Assembly (NCBI GenBank): GCA_964579825.1
Contig: CAZOHT010000008.1
Location: forward strand, 1 to 64,000
Source of the DNA: SPCO01 sp964579825
GTDB taxonomy: Bacteria > Chloroflexota > Limnocylindria > Limnocylindrales > CSP1-4
Length of the DNA: 64,000 nucleotides
Direction of reading: 5' to 3'
Positions 1 through 10,472 of this stretch are shown piece by piece (position 1 is the first letter of the stretch; every line of letters begins with the position of its first letter). The translations under genes were made by a program, and so were the position numbers. The notes under the pieces are model-generated. The model did not search any database, was not told the origin of the DNA, and was given only the letters and a program-made list of their open reading frames with translations.

Positions 1-224
1 CGGCCGAGGACCGGCAGCAGGCCGCAATGGTCCAGGTGGGCATGCGTGAGCAGGACGGCGTCCAGCTCGGACGGCTCGAAGTCGAACGGGATCCGGTTCC
101 GGATCGACTCGTTGGGGCTGCCCTGGAACATGCCGCAGTCGACGAGGACGCGGGCCCGATCCGTGACGAGCAGGAACTGCGACCCGGTCACGGTGGTCGC
201 GCCGCCGAGGAAGTGGATCTCCAT
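1..224 (-). CDS. MBL-fold metallo-hydrolase, N-terminal part (runs off window)
   Basis: The first 74 codons of a minus-strand gene whose remainder lies before the window. The translation opens MEIHFLGGATTVTGSQFLL, then an Asp-Cys-Gly-Met-Phe-Gln-Gly strand, then THAHLDHCGLLP. That is the order found in RNA-processing beta-CASP-type metallo-beta-lactamase proteins, where the HxHxDH motif binds two zinc ions. The 'GGATTVTGS' opening and 'DCGMFQG' are typical of the cleavage/polyadenylation-factor-like bacterial subgroup, which cleaves RNA phosphodiester bonds. I chose ATG at 224 because the characteristic first beta-strand starts there. Only the metal-binding half is visible, so an RNase rather than another MBL hydrolase is inferred. 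Confidence 0.85.
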   Translation of the reverse strand, partial: MEIHFLGGATTVTGSQFLLVTDRARVLVDCGMFQGSPNESIRNRIPFDFEPSELDAVLLTHAHLDHCGLLPVLG

Positions 225-282
225 GCCCGCATGGTGACAGGGAGGACCCCGCGTCGCCCGACCCGCCGCGTATCCTCCGACG

Positions 283-1869
283 ATGGCGGGAGATGGCATC
301 GACGCGACAGAGCGGGCGTTCGCCGGGCTGCTCGCGTCCTTCGGCGACCTGGTCGTGGCCCGGACCAGGGGCGAACCCGCCGACCCGGCTCGTGGCTCCA
401 CACGGGCCCTGGCGGGGCGCTATCGACGCCAACGGCGCGCCTTCGATGACGCGCTGACGGCAGCCGTTCGAGCCACGGGTCCGGCCGGGACGGCCTCGAA
501 CGACCGAGCGGCCGTCGAGAACATGCGCGCTGCCCTCGAGTGGCTGGACGAACTCGAGCCGACACCGGGCGCCGTCCCGACGATCGGCGGCGGCAGCGAC
601 GAGGACCCCGCGACCCGATCGCTCCGTGCCTCGGTCTACCGGCGGTACGGCCAGGCGGCCTCGAGCATCCGGGTCGGTGGTGAGACGATCGACCGGCTGA
701 CGGCGCTCGGCCGACTCGGGAGCGAGCCGGATGCGGCGGCGCGTCGCGCGATCTTCGAAGCGATGGTGCCCGTCTGGCGGGCGGTGGACGGCGACGGCGG
801 CGAGCACAGCCCGTATCGGCGCCTCGTCCGGGCGAGTGCCGCCCGCTGGGCCGAGCACGGCTCGACCATCGAGGCCAACGCGGTCGCGCTGGGGATGCCG
901 CCGGGGAGCGCCGAGGCGACGTTCCGCTCGATCCTGCGCGCGTGGCGGGCGGTCATGGGTCCGGGTGAGCTCGAGCCGTGGGACTACCGGTTCGCGGTGG
1001 GCGCCGCCGGCCGACGGCTGGACCGGCTCGTCCACCAGGACGAACTGCTGCCGCTGAACCACGCGTACCTCGCCACCCTTGGCGCGGCGCCGGCCGACCT
1101 CGACATCCGGTACGACGTCCTGCCACGGGACGGTCGCCCGCTCATCCCCGTCGCGTTCACGATCGGGACCGGACTGGAGCCCGACCCGGTCTCCCCCACC
1201 GGATGGCGCGGTCGGCCCCCGTGGGTCTTCGCCACGTACGCGGAAGGCGGCATCGGCAACCTCCAGGAACTCCTCCACGAGAGCGGCCACGCGCTGGCGG
1301 CGGCGGGCCTCCGCACCCGACCGGCCTTCAGCGAGTACCCGATGTCGTCCGCGGCGTTCCTCGAAGCCACGGCCGACATCCTGGGCTGGGACGTGACGGA
1401 ACCCGCCTGGCAACGTCGCTGGCTCGGCGACGCGGCGGACGCCCGCGACGCCCTCCTGGACCGGTACGGGAGCGTGATGCTCGACGTGTGCTGGGCGCTG
1501 TTCGAGATCGAGCTGCACCGGCACCCGGAGCGCCGCCCGAACGATGTCTGGTCCGAGCTGACCGACGAGGGCCTCGGCATCGTCCCCCACCCGGAGTGGT
1601 CGTGGTGGGCCGTCCGGGGCCAGCTCATCGAGGCACCCGGCTACCTCGCCAACTACGCGCTGTCGGCCATCGTCGCGGCCGCGGTCCGGGCCCGGATCCA
1701 CGAGGTCCGCGGCCCGTGGTGGGACGGCGATCCGGGCTGGTTCACCTGGGTCGCGGAGGCCCTGTTCGCGCCGGGCGCTTCGCGCTCGCCGGCGGACCTG
1801 CTGCGCGACCTCCTCGGCGGTCCGCTCACGGCCGACCCGCTGCTCGCCGACCTCCGTCGGGCCGGCTGA
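283..1869 (+). CDS. M3-like zinc metallopeptidase (oligoendopeptidase-type)
   Basis: A 528-residue mostly helical protein without a signal peptide, so presumably cytoplasmic. The zinc site is LLHESGHAL, with the HExxH motif at His332, Glu333 and His336. A third ligand, probably Glu361, lies in the following helix (AAFLEATADI). This spacing and the preceding YAEGGIGNLQEL strand fit the gluzincin M3/oligoendopeptidase group, which degrades short peptides. The N-terminal 250 residues are more divergent than in characterised PepF/Dcp enzymes, so the substrate is unknown. The stop overlaps the start of the next gene by one base (TGATG), so the two are probably co-translated. Confidence 0.75.
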   Translation: MAGDGIDATERAFAGLLASFGDLVVARTRGEPADPARGSTRALAGRYRRQRRAFDDALTAAVRATGPAGTASNDRAAVENMRAALEWLDELEPTPGAVPTIGGGSDEDPATRSLRASVYRRYGQAASSIRVGGETIDRLTALGRLGSEPDAAARRAIFEAMVPVWRAVDGDGGEHSPYRRLVRASAARWAEHGSTIEANAVALGMPPGSAEATFRSILRAWRAVMGPGELEPWDYRFAVGAAGRRLDRLVHQDELLPLNHAYLATLGAAPADLDIRYDVLPRDGRPLIPVAFTIGTGLEPDPVSPTGWRGRPPWVFATYAEGGIGNLQELLHESGHALAAAGLRTRPAFSEYPMSSAAFLEATADILGWDVTEPAWQRRWLGDAADARDALLDRYGSVMLDVCWALFEIELHRHPERRPNDVWSELTDEGLGIVPHPEWSWWAVRGQLIEAPGYLANYALSAIVAAAVRARIHEVRGPWWDGDPGWFTWVAEALFAPGASRSPADLLRDLLGGPLTADPLLADLRRAG

Positions 1870-2525
1870 TGCGGGAACGGTTCGATCTGCGTGGGGCCCT
1901 GCCGCGCCTTCCCGGCCTGCTCGTCGGTCTCGTCCTGTTCGGCGCCGGCATCGGGATGATGGTCGAGTCGGGACTCGGGCTCGGGCCATGGGAGGCGCTC
2001 CACCAGGGTCTTGCCGACCAGCTCGGGATCCAGATCGGTACGGTGAGCATCCTGCTGGGCATCCCGATCCTCGCCCTGTGGTGGCCGCTGGGCGAACGGC
2101 CGGGACTCGGGACGCTCCTCAACGTCGTCCTCATCGGCGCATCGACGAACTGGGCCATCGCCGTCATCCCCACCGCCGATACGGTCCCGACGCAGCTCTT
2201 GCTGATGGTCGGCGGCGTCCTGGTCATCGGCCTTGGCAGCGCGACCTACCTGTCGGCGGACCTCGGTCCAGGGCCGCGCGACGGCCTGATGACCGGCCTG
2301 CACCATCGGTTCGGCTGGTCGATCCGTCGCGCGCGGACGGCCATCGAGCTCATCGTGCTCGTCATCGGCTGGGCGCTCGGCGGGACGATCGGGCTCGGGA
2401 CGGTCGTCTTCGCCCTCGGGATCGGACCGGTCATCCAGGTGTTCCTGCGGTTCGTGGATCGCGACGACCGCGTGGGCCGGCGACGCCGCGCCCGGCTGGA
2501 GGCCGAGGGCGTCCTCGGTGAGTGA
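1869..2525 (+). CDS. YczE/YitT-like integral membrane protein
   Basis: A 218-residue protein with about five hydrophobic segments (roughly residues 14-33, 54-72, 77-100, 104-125, 155-190). Characteristic loops are 'GLGLGPWEALHQGLA' near residue 34 and its echo 'DLGPGPRDGLMTGL' near 127. This duplicated G-x-G-P-x-[ED] signature is typical of the YczE membrane family. The family's function is not established. The C-terminus is an Arg-rich cytoplasmic tail. The gene is coupled to the upstream peptidase by a 1-bp overlap and converges on the ctaA-ctaB fusion with only 3 bp between the two stop codons. Confidence 0.75.
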   Translation: MRERFDLRGALPRLPGLLVGLVLFGAGIGMMVESGLGLGPWEALHQGLADQLGIQIGTVSILLGIPILALWWPLGERPGLGTLLNVVLIGASTNWAIAVIPTADTVPTQLLLMVGGVLVIGLGSATYLSADLGPGPRDGLMTGLHHRFGWSIRRARTAIELIVLVIGWALGGTIGLGTVVFALGIGPVIQVFLRFVDRDDRVGRRRRARLEAEGVLGE

Positions 2526-2528
2526 GGC

Positions 2529-4415
<1,887 letters not shown>

Positions 4416-4511
4416 GAGGGCGCCATTCTATCGCGCGCGACCAGCAGGGGGACCACGTGCGGTCCGACCGACCCGGCGGCGCCTTCCGGGCGTCGGCGGT
4501 ACATTGTCGGC

Positions 4512-5525
4512 ATGCCACGGATCCTCAGGGGCGCGAGCCTCCTCGGCGCGCTCCTGGTCGTCGCCGCCTGCGCCGGCCCGGCATCGCCCGGCTCGAGCGC
4601 GACGCCGGCAGCGACGACCGCCACCTCCCCCGCCGCCGGCGCGACCTGTCCCACGGCCCCGACTCCGGCCGCAGACGACCTGACCGCGTGGGGCCCCCCG
4701 GCGACGGCGCCGGCCCTGACGCCGCTGCTCGTCTCCAACTACATCAACTGCGGGCCCGCGCGCATCCTCTTCCTCTTCCTCGACAAGGACCAGCGGGACG
4801 TGAGCGCCCCGGATCGGACGGTGTCCGCCGCGTTCTACGACCTGGGCAAGGACCCCGACACGCCGGTCGCCACGGTCGATGGCGAGTTCATCTGGACGAT
4901 CCAGGACGAGCGCGGCATGTACATCGCGAACGTGACGCTGCCGGACGCGGGCCAGTGGGGCGTCGAGTTCACCACGGAAGCGCCCGGCTCCCCGGCCGAG
5001 ACGACCCGCGTCCTGTTCGAGGTCCACGACGACTCCCCGTGGGTCGCCGTCGGCGAACCGGCCCCGGCCTCGAAGTCCCCCACCCTCAAGGACGTCGGCG
5101 GCGAGCTCTGGCGGATCTCCACGGACCAGCACCCGGAGCCGGCGTTCTACGAAACCTCGGTGGCGGACGCACTGAAGGCCCACGAGCCGTTCTTCCTGGT
5201 GTTCGCCACGCCCAAGTTCTGCGCGACCGCCCAGTGCGGGCCCACGCTGGATCGGCTCAAGCCGGTCGCGGCGGCGAACCCGGACGTGACGTTCATCAAT
5301 GTCGAGCCCTATCAGCTCGAGGAGGCCGAGATCGCCGGCCAACTGACCCCGAAGCTGGACGCCAGCGGCAACCTGCAGGCCGCCCAGACCACGACCGAGT
5401 GGGGCCTCTTCTTCGAGCCGTGGATGTTCGCCGTGGACCGCGACGGGATCGTGCGCGGCTCGTACGAAGTGGCCATCTCGGATCGTGAGCTGGCCGACAT
5501 CCTCGCGACGATCAGCGCTCCCTGA
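4512..5525 (+). CDS. Thioredoxin-fold lipoprotein
   Basis: A 337-residue exported lipoprotein. The signal sequence is followed by a lipobox ending in VVAACAG (Cys about residue 20) and a low-complexity Ala/Thr/Pro/Ser linker. An Ig-like or beta-rich middle domain spans roughly residues 60-185. The C-terminal domain has the thioredoxin-fold core 'FFLVFATPKFC' with a CATAQC pair in place of the usual CxxC. It continues with strands VTFINVEPYQ and WMFAVDRDGIVRGSYE, as in TlpA/ResA-like proteins. The four-residue spacer between the cysteines makes ordinary thiol-disulfide exchange uncertain. The start at 4512 was chosen because the signal peptide begins there; the open frame extends much further upstream without coding character. 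Divergent from ctaA-ctaB, which may hint at a role in oxidase maturation (inference). Confidence 0.75.
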   Translation: MPRILRGASLLGALLVVAACAGPASPGSSATPAATTATSPAAGATCPTAPTPAADDLTAWGPPATAPALTPLLVSNYINCGPARILFLFLDKDQRDVSAPDRTVSAAFYDLGKDPDTPVATVDGEFIWTIQDERGMYIANVTLPDAGQWGVEFTTEAPGSPAETTRVLFEVHDDSPWVAVGEPAPASKSPTLKDVGGELWRISTDQHPEPAFYETSVADALKAHEPFFLVFATPKFCATAQCGPTLDRLKPVAAANPDVTFINVEPYQLEEAEIAGQLTPKLDASGNLQAAQTTTEWGLFFEPWMFAVDRDGIVRGSYEVAISDRELADILATISAP

Positions 5526-5537
5526 TCGCGGGCGTCG

Positions 5538-5909
5538 TCAGCCCGTCTGCTCCGCGTCCGCCAGCCACAGGGCGTAGTAGATCCCCCCGTCGGCCTCATA
5601 CCAGACGACGATCGGTTGCGATGACGCCTGGTGCTCGACGAGGTGGCCGGGCGGGAACTGCGCGCCGTTCTGGAGTCGCTCCAGCGAGAACAGGATGTCC
5701 GAGTCGCCGTCCGCCCGGAGCGCGAAACTGCGGACGTCGGTCAGCCCCTCGGAATCCACGCGCACGACCAGGCCGACGACCTTCGACGCGTCCGGTGGCT
5801 GGTTCGCGTCGCGCTGCCCCGGGCGGGCGACATAGACCGCCATCGCGGTCGCCAGCCCGATGAACAGCACCGCGGCGAGGACGAGGTAGTTCCGGAAGCG
5901 CGGCTCCAT
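5538..5909 (-). CDS. Small single-pass membrane protein, unknown
   Basis: A 123-residue protein with one transmembrane helix at about residues 8-27 (NYLVLAAVLFIGLATAMAVY). A roughly 95-residue extracytoplasmic domain follows, containing an alternating hydrophobic beta pattern (VVGLVVRVDSEGL, SFALRADGDSDILFSLERL). I do not recognise the family. Its ATG overlaps the TGA of pyrE by one base, so it is probably co-expressed with pyrE, although the membrane location gives no obvious link to pyrimidine synthesis. The stop is 13 bp from the convergent lipoprotein gene. Confidence 0.7.
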   Translation of the reverse strand: MEPRFRNYLVLAAVLFIGLATAMAVYVARPGQRDANQPPDASKVVGLVVRVDSEGLTDVRSFALRADGDSDILFSLERLQNGAQFPPGHLVEHQASSQPIVVWYEADGGIYYALWLADAEQTG

Positions 5910-6607
5910 CAGGCCGGAGCCGCGCTCGTGGGGGCGGGACCGGTCCCGGTGCTCCCCGGGGCGTAGAGCGGCGTCGCGTCGGCGCATCGCGGACAGGTCG
6001 CCTCGCCCGGTTCGTAGGTCGGGAGGTCCAGCTGCCAGAGCGAGCGAAGCGGATAGGTGCGGCCGGTCGTCGGGGACGTCAGGGTCGCCCGCCCGCCGCT
6101 CCGGTCGACCAGCACGACGCACTCGACGATCTCGCCGCCCATCGCCTCCACCGCGGGGAGCATCGCCACCAGCGAACCGCCGGTCGTGAGGATGTCGTCG
6201 ACGAGCAGCACCCGCTCGCCCGGCTCGATGTGGAAGCCGCGGCGGAAGGCCCGGTGCGACGAGCCGTCCTCCTCGCGGACCTCTTCCGCGAAGATCGAGC
6301 GGACGCCGAGCTGACGCGCGGTCTCGAACGCGAGGATGACGCCACCGGTCGTCGGTCCGGCGACCAGGTCGACGGTGGGCGCTCCGGCGTCATCGCGGAC
6401 GTGGGCCGCCCAGAACCCGCACAGCTCGCTGGTCGCCGCGGGATCCGACAGCACGTGGAACTTCTCGACGTAGGCATCGCCGTGTCGGCCGCTCTTCAGC
6501 AGGAAGTGGCCCTCGCGGAACGCGCCCGAGGAACGGAAGAGCGCCTCGGTGCGGGCGGCGACCGCCGTACGCGCGGCGATGTCGAGGGCGGGCTTGATGG
6601 TCGTCAC
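5909..6607 (-). CDS. pyrE: Orotate phosphoribosyltransferase
   Basis: 232 residues. Catalyses orotate plus PRPP to OMP, the fifth step of UMP synthesis. The PRPP-binding motif is VLLVDDILTTGGS (about residues 133-145). The type-I phosphoribosyltransferase signature FLLKSGRHGDAYVEK sits near residue 36 and the flexible-loop region 'FAEEVREEDG' near 105. The C-terminal tail contains YEPGEATCPRCADATPLY, a CxxC pair also seen in some other bacterial and archaeal OPRTases. It lies 127 bp downstream of pyrD on the same strand and is followed, with overlap, by a small membrane protein. Confidence 0.93.
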   Translation of the reverse strand: MTTIKPALDIAARTAVAARTEALFRSSGAFREGHFLLKSGRHGDAYVEKFHVLSDPAATSELCGFWAAHVRDDAGAPTVDLVAGPTTGGVILAFETARQLGVRSIFAEEVREEDGSSHRAFRRGFHIEPGERVLLVDDILTTGGSLVAMLPAVEAMGGEIVECVVLVDRSGGRATLTSPTTGRTYPLRSLWQLDLPTYEPGEATCPRCADATPLYAPGSTGTGPAPTSAAPA

Positions 6608-6733
6608 GCCCGAAGTCTACGCGGGCCTGGACGATGGGTCGGCGAACGCGTGCGGATCGATGCGGCGCACCTCCGCGACCTGGTCGAAGGCCCGGTCTGG
6701 ACTGACGCTGTCGATGATGCCCTGACCGACGGG

Positions 6734-7726
6734 TCACGGGCGATATTCGACGCCCTTCACGGACGGCGCGCCGGGTCGCTTCGGCAGGGCGGTCCCGATC
6801 AGGTCCCGGTAGCTCGCGGCGCCGATGCGGACGCATTCGGCCTCGAGCTCGTCCACCAGACGGACCGGCAGCGTCGGATCGGCGAACAGCGCCGTCCCGA
6901 CCTGGACGGCGACGGCCCCGACCGCGAGGAAGTCGAGCACGTCGGACAGGTCGGTGACGCCACCGATCGCAACGACCGGGATCTTCACCGCCTGGGCGGC
7001 CTCGAAGACGATCCGCAGGGCGACCGGCTTGACCGCCGGTCCCGACAGCCCGCCATACGTGTTGCCGAGCAGCGGGCGCGTGCGACCGGGCGCCACCGCG
7101 ATCCCGGACAGCGTGTTGATGGCGGTCAGCGCGTCGGCGCCGGCGTCCTCGATGGCTCGCGCGATCGGCCGGATGTCCGCCACGTTCGGCGACAGCTTGA
7201 CGAGCAGCGGCAGGTCGGTCGCGGCTCGAACCGCCGCGGTCACCTCGCCGGCCGCACCGGCGTCGATGGCGAACTGCAGCCCGCCGGCCCCCACGTTCGG
7301 GCAGCTGATATTGAGCTCGATGGCGGCGACGCCCGGGACGCCGTCCAGTCGCCGGGCGACCTCGACGTAGTCCTCGACCGACTCGCCGGCCACGTTGACG
7401 ATCATCGGGACCCGCCACGTCGTCCAGGTCCGGCTGTACTTCGCGATGACCGCATCGACGCCCGGGTTCTGGAGGCCGATCGAGTTGAGCATCCCGCCGG
7501 GGGTCTCCGTCACGCGCGGCGTCGGGTTGCCGATCCGGGCCTTGAGCGTCGTCCCCTTGCAGCAGATGCCGCCGAGCCGGTCGACATCCACGACGTCGCC
7601 GTACTCGATGCCGTAGCCGAACGTGCCGGACGCGACGAGGATCGGGTTGGGCAGGACGAAGCCGCGGCCCAGGTCCACCGTCAGGTCGACCACCGTCGTT
7701 GGCGTGGACGCGTCCGGCCCCGTCAT
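6734..7726 (-). CDS. pyrD: Dihydroorotate dehydrogenase, class 1B catalytic subunit
   Basis: 330 residues. FMN-dependent oxidation of dihydroorotate to orotate. Diagnostic segments are NPILVASGTFGYG near the start, 'GLQNPGVD', the catalytic cysteine in ELNISCPNV (class-1 base), the LVKLSPN strand, and the FMN phosphate loops 'GGLSGPAVKP' and 'IGGVTDLSDV'. Cys rather than Ser as base, together with the adjacent pyrK gene, identify the NAD-linked 1B heterotetramer. I chose ATG at 7726 because it forms an ATGA overlap with the pyrK stop. A start six codons upstream would also be in frame. Confidence 0.94.
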   Translation of the reverse strand: MTGPDASTPTTVVDLTVDLGRGFVLPNPILVASGTFGYGIEYGDVVDVDRLGGICCKGTTLKARIGNPTPRVTETPGGMLNSIGLQNPGVDAVIAKYSRTWTTWRVPMIVNVAGESVEDYVEVARRLDGVPGVAAIELNISCPNVGAGGLQFAIDAGAAGEVTAAVRAATDLPLLVKLSPNVADIRPIARAIEDAGADALTAINTLSGIAVAPGRTRPLLGNTYGGLSGPAVKPVALRIVFEAAQAVKIPVVAIGGVTDLSDVLDFLAVGAVAVQVGTALFADPTLPVRLVDELEAECVRIGAASYRDLIGTALPKRPGAPSVKGVEYRP

Positions 7727-8592
7727 CGCCAGGTGCTCTCCCAATCGAGCTCATCCGACGCGAACACCGGGCCCTCGCGGCAGACCCGCAGCGGTGGACC
7801 GCTCGTGCTCTTGACGACGCAGCCCAGGCACGCCCCGACGGCGCAGCCCATGTTCTGTTCCATCGAGACCTGCAGGAACGCCTTCCGGCGGGCGGACGGC
7901 GATCCCGGCGGGTCGGCCTTGCCTGCCCCACGCTTGCGCCCGAGCTTGGCGACGCCCAGGCGCTCCCGTCGCCCGGCGGCGAGGCCCGCCAGGACGCGGA
8001 GCATGCCGGCGGGCCCACACGCGAAGGCCTGGTCGGCCCAGGTCTCGTACTCGGGGATCAGGTCGGTCACATAGCCGTGGTGGCCGAGCGAGCCGTCATC
8101 CGTGGCGACGACGTACTCGACCTCGTCCGGGAGCAGGTTCGACGGGTAGACGTCGCGGGCGGAGGCCGCCCCGAACAGGAGCGTGACCCGCCGGCCGTCG
8201 CGGATCGCCTCGTCGGCCAGCATCCGGACCCCGGCGATCCCGAGGCCGCCCGCGACCAGCAGCAGGTTCTGCGAGCGCGGGTCCACCTCGAACGGCCGTC
8301 CGAGCGGCCCGAGCATGTCGATCGAGTCACCGGGGCGCAGCCGGGTGAAGTAGTCCGTGCCCTTGCCGATCACCCGGAAGTGGATCGTGACGATCCCGGT
8401 CGCGACATCCGTCGTGTTGAATGAGAACGGTCGTCGCAGGACCATCCCGGACAGGTCGCCCGGCCGGACGTGGATGAACTGCCCGGCCCGCGATCCGGTC
8501 GCTAGCGCGGGGGCGTGGTACGACTGCAGCCACTGGCCCGGCAGGATCTCCCGGCTCTCGACCAGCTCCGCAGCCGTGAGCCGCATGGTCAC
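7723..8592 (-). CDS. pyrK: Dihydroorotate dehydrogenase electron-transfer subunit
   Basis: 289 residues. Passes electrons from PyrD to NAD+ through FAD and a [2Fe-2S] cluster. Visible motifs are the flavin-binding RRPFSF (about residue 53), the NAD-binding GGLGIAGVRML (about 115), and the iron-sulfur cysteines near the C-terminus in CAVGACLGCVV followed by RVC. A basic, low-complexity insertion of about 30 residues (GRKRGAGKADPPGSPSARRK) sits just before the cluster domain and is unusual. GTG at 8592 overlaps the upstream stop (GTGA); ATG at 8586 is an alternative. Confidence 0.93.
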   Translation of the reverse strand: MTMRLTAAELVESREILPGQWLQSYHAPALATGSRAGQFIHVRPGDLSGMVLRRPFSFNTTDVATGIVTIHFRVIGKGTDYFTRLRPGDSIDMLGPLGRPFEVDPRSQNLLLVAGGLGIAGVRMLADEAIRDGRRVTLLFGAASARDVYPSNLLPDEVEYVVATDDGSLGHHGYVTDLIPEYETWADQAFACGPAGMLRVLAGLAAGRRERLGVAKLGRKRGAGKADPPGSPSARRKAFLQVSMEQNMGCAVGACLGCVVKSTSGPPLRVCREGPVFASDELDWESTWR

Positions 8593-9524
8593 GCTGTGCG
8601 GTCGTCCTCGGCCGCGTCGGCGGCGGCGCCATCGTCGGCGTCGACGGCTTCGGATCCTCCCGCATCGTCGGCGTCGGTCGCACCGGCCAGTTCTGGGGCG
8701 ACGGACGGGAAGGCTTCGGCCAGGGCGTCGGCAAGGTCGCCGAAGACATCGGTCGGGTCGTAGAACTCGACCAGTTCGTCGGTCGTCTCGAGGTTGCGCC
8801 AGAGGCCGTCGGCGTCCTCGGGGACGACCTCGGCGCGGAACCGGCCCGTGGCCGTGAGGACCAGCCGCTCATCCTCGTCATCGACGATGACGAGGTCGCC
8901 GATGACCGCCACCAGGGCGGCCGACTGGCCTTCGAACTGCTCCAGCAGGCGCGCCTCGCTGCGCTGGCTGTTCTCCTGGTACTCCAGCGCCAGGTCGTAC
9001 AGGCGGTGGGCGGCCTGCTCGTCATCGTCCGCGTCGAGCGGCGCTTCCTGGCTCTGACCGGCCGCCCATGAGTCGGCGGCGGCGGCGTATGGGTCCTCAC
9101 TGAGACCGCCACTCAACGTCTCGACCGCCGAGATGCCGGCGACCTCCATGAGGTCGCCCTCGGCCGTCGGCTCGGCGTCCAGGCCGGCCGCCTCGCGAGC
9201 CGCCTCCCCGAATGCGGCGTAGATGTCGGCCGGGTTGTAGAGCTCGACCAGCTCCGCGGCGGATTCGATGACCTCGGTCTCGCTGACCCACTCGCCGGTC
9301 ACGTCGTCGAGGTATCGGCTGCGGCTCCGGAACGTGAGGTCCGGGGCGACCGACAAGTAGTCGGGCTCCTCGTCGATGAGGGTCAGGCCGCCGATCATCG
9401 CGATGCGCTCGCGGTGTCGATCGAGGAACTTCCGAAGCTGCTCGGTGGACTGGACCAGGAAGTCGGACCGCTCCAGGGCGGCGTCTCCCGCGAGCTCCCC
9501 GAGCAGGTCGTTGTGGCTAGCCAT
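8589..9524 (-). CDS. Uncharacterised two-repeat acidic protein at head of pyrKDE cluster
   Basis: 311 residues, very acidic, no signal peptide or membrane segment. It contains two related halves. The first runs to about residue 115 (IAMIGGLTLIDEEPDYLSVAP ... AAELVELYNPADIYAAFGEA) and the second covers about residues 180-280 (ALVAVIGDLVIVDDEDERLVLT ... TDELVEFYDPTDVFGDLADA). An Asp/Ala-rich spacer and tail separate and follow them. The core resembles an OB-like or small beta domain followed by a helical 'ELVE-[LF]-Y-[ND]-P-[AT]-D' motif. I do not recognise the family. A strong SD (GGAGG, 8 nt before ATG) supports the start, and the stop overlaps pyrK by 4 bp, so it is almost certainly co-translated with pyrKD. 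Confidence 0.75.
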   Translation of the reverse strand: MASHNDLLGELAGDAALERSDFLVQSTEQLRKFLDRHRERIAMIGGLTLIDEEPDYLSVAPDLTFRSRSRYLDDVTGEWVSETEVIESAAELVELYNPADIYAAFGEAAREAAGLDAEPTAEGDLMEVAGISAVETLSGGLSEDPYAAAADSWAAGQSQEAPLDADDDEQAAHRLYDLALEYQENSQRSEARLLEQFEGQSAALVAVIGDLVIVDDEDERLVLTATGRFRAEVVPEDADGLWRNLETTDELVEFYDPTDVFGDLADALAEAFPSVAPELAGATDADDAGGSEAVDADDGAAADAAEDDRTA

Positions 9525-9548
9525 GTGGTCGCCTCCGTGCTGTCGGGT

Positions 9549-9875
9549 CTACGGGTGGTACTCGAGATCGGGTCCCATCCGTTCGCGCAGGAACATCGAG
9601 TGGTGTCGTTCGAAGATCCACTCGCCGGCGCGGTGGCCGAGCGCGCGGGTGCCTTCGTCGGCTTCGAGCTTGTCCAGTGTGGCGTAGTCGGGCAGGTCCA
9701 GCAGGATGACGTTGTCGAAGTCCCAGCCGTGGGCGACGTTGTACCAGCCGATGAAGCGGATGCCGAACTTCTCCTCGTACTCCTTCACCTGCTTCGGGAA
9801 GATCGTGCGCATGAAGAACTTGAAGAACGGGTCTCGGCCGCGGCGGACGCTGAAGTAGGTCGCGAGCACCGGCAC
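9549..9875 (-). CDS. Small dimeric alpha/beta-barrel-like protein
   Basis: 108 residues, no signal peptide. The pattern MPVLATYFSV ... YEEKFGIRFIGWYNVAHGWDFDNVILLDLPDYATLDKLEADEG is that of a ferredoxin-like dimeric alpha/beta-barrel protein (NIPSNAP/EthD/DUF1330 neighbourhood): a central WYNV strand, then a helix beginning at the DYATLDKLEAD segment. The product is probably a small cytoplasmic oligomer; no catalytic residue can be named. The start is GTG at 9875 with GGAGGA upstream. It lies 24 bp upstream of the two-repeat protein and the pyrKD genes, suggesting one operon. Confidence 0.65.
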   Translation of the reverse strand: MPVLATYFSVRRGRDPFFKFFMRTIFPKQVKEYEEKFGIRFIGWYNVAHGWDFDNVILLDLPDYATLDKLEADEGTRALGHRAGEWIFERHHSMFLRERMGPDLEYHP

Positions 9876-9941
9876 CGTGCGGGATCCTCCATGCGGTGAG
9901 CGGCCGCTCCGAGCGACCCGGCGCCTATTGTCGCACGGGCC

Positions 9942-10445
9942 TCACGCGTCGGGCGCGTCTCCTTTCCCCGGACCCACGTCGACGGACGAGACGCGGGCCT
10001 CGTCCTCCAGCTCTCCGACCGTCTTCGTGCCACTGGCCAGCGGTCGACGTCGCCCCCGTCGATCCGCGGCCACCAACCGGAGCAGGAAGATGATCGTCTG
10101 CCCGGTGATCAGCAGCAGGAAGATCACGATGAAGAGCAGAGCGGCACTGACGGCGGCGGGCCACTGCCAGACCACGCTGAGTGGCGTCAGGACGATGAGG
10201 AACAGCAAGACGACCAGCTGGATCCGGAAGCAGCCGAGACCGGGGCCGCGTTCGGGCTCCAGGTCCTCACCCTTGTACTGGACCGGGCCGGTGGAGCGGG
10301 GCGGGCGTGGCGGCGTCGGGTCCGCGCGCGGGTCTGGCGTGGACGGCTTGGTCGACGTGGGTTCGGCGTCGGCGACGACCGGGCCTGGGGTCGGCGCGGC
10401 GGGATCGGGGGTCGCGGTCGGTCCGGGGTCGGTCACAGCCGACAA
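9942..10445 (-). CDS. Two-helix membrane protein with Pro/Thr-rich N-terminus
   Basis: 167 residues. An N-terminal Pro/Thr/Ala-rich disordered region (residues 1-55) is followed by two adjacent transmembrane helices (about 77-95, LVVLLFLIVLTPLSVVW, and 99-124, SAALLFIVIFLLLITGQTII). The rest is a charged cytoplasmic tail. I do not recognise a family. The start is TTG at 10445 or GTG at 10436, without a clear SD. It lies 27 bp downstream of the YbaK-like gene on the same strand. Confidence 0.6.
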   Translation of the reverse strand: MSAVTDPGPTATPDPAAPTPGPVVADAEPTSTKPSTPDPRADPTPPRPPRSTGPVQYKGEDLEPERGPGLGCFRIQLVVLLFLIVLTPLSVVWQWPAAVSAALLFIVIFLLLITGQTIIFLLRLVAADRRGRRRPLASGTKTVGELEDEARVSSVDVGPGKGDAPDA

Positions 10446-10472
10446 TGCTACGGGAGACGAGCGAGCGAGGCG

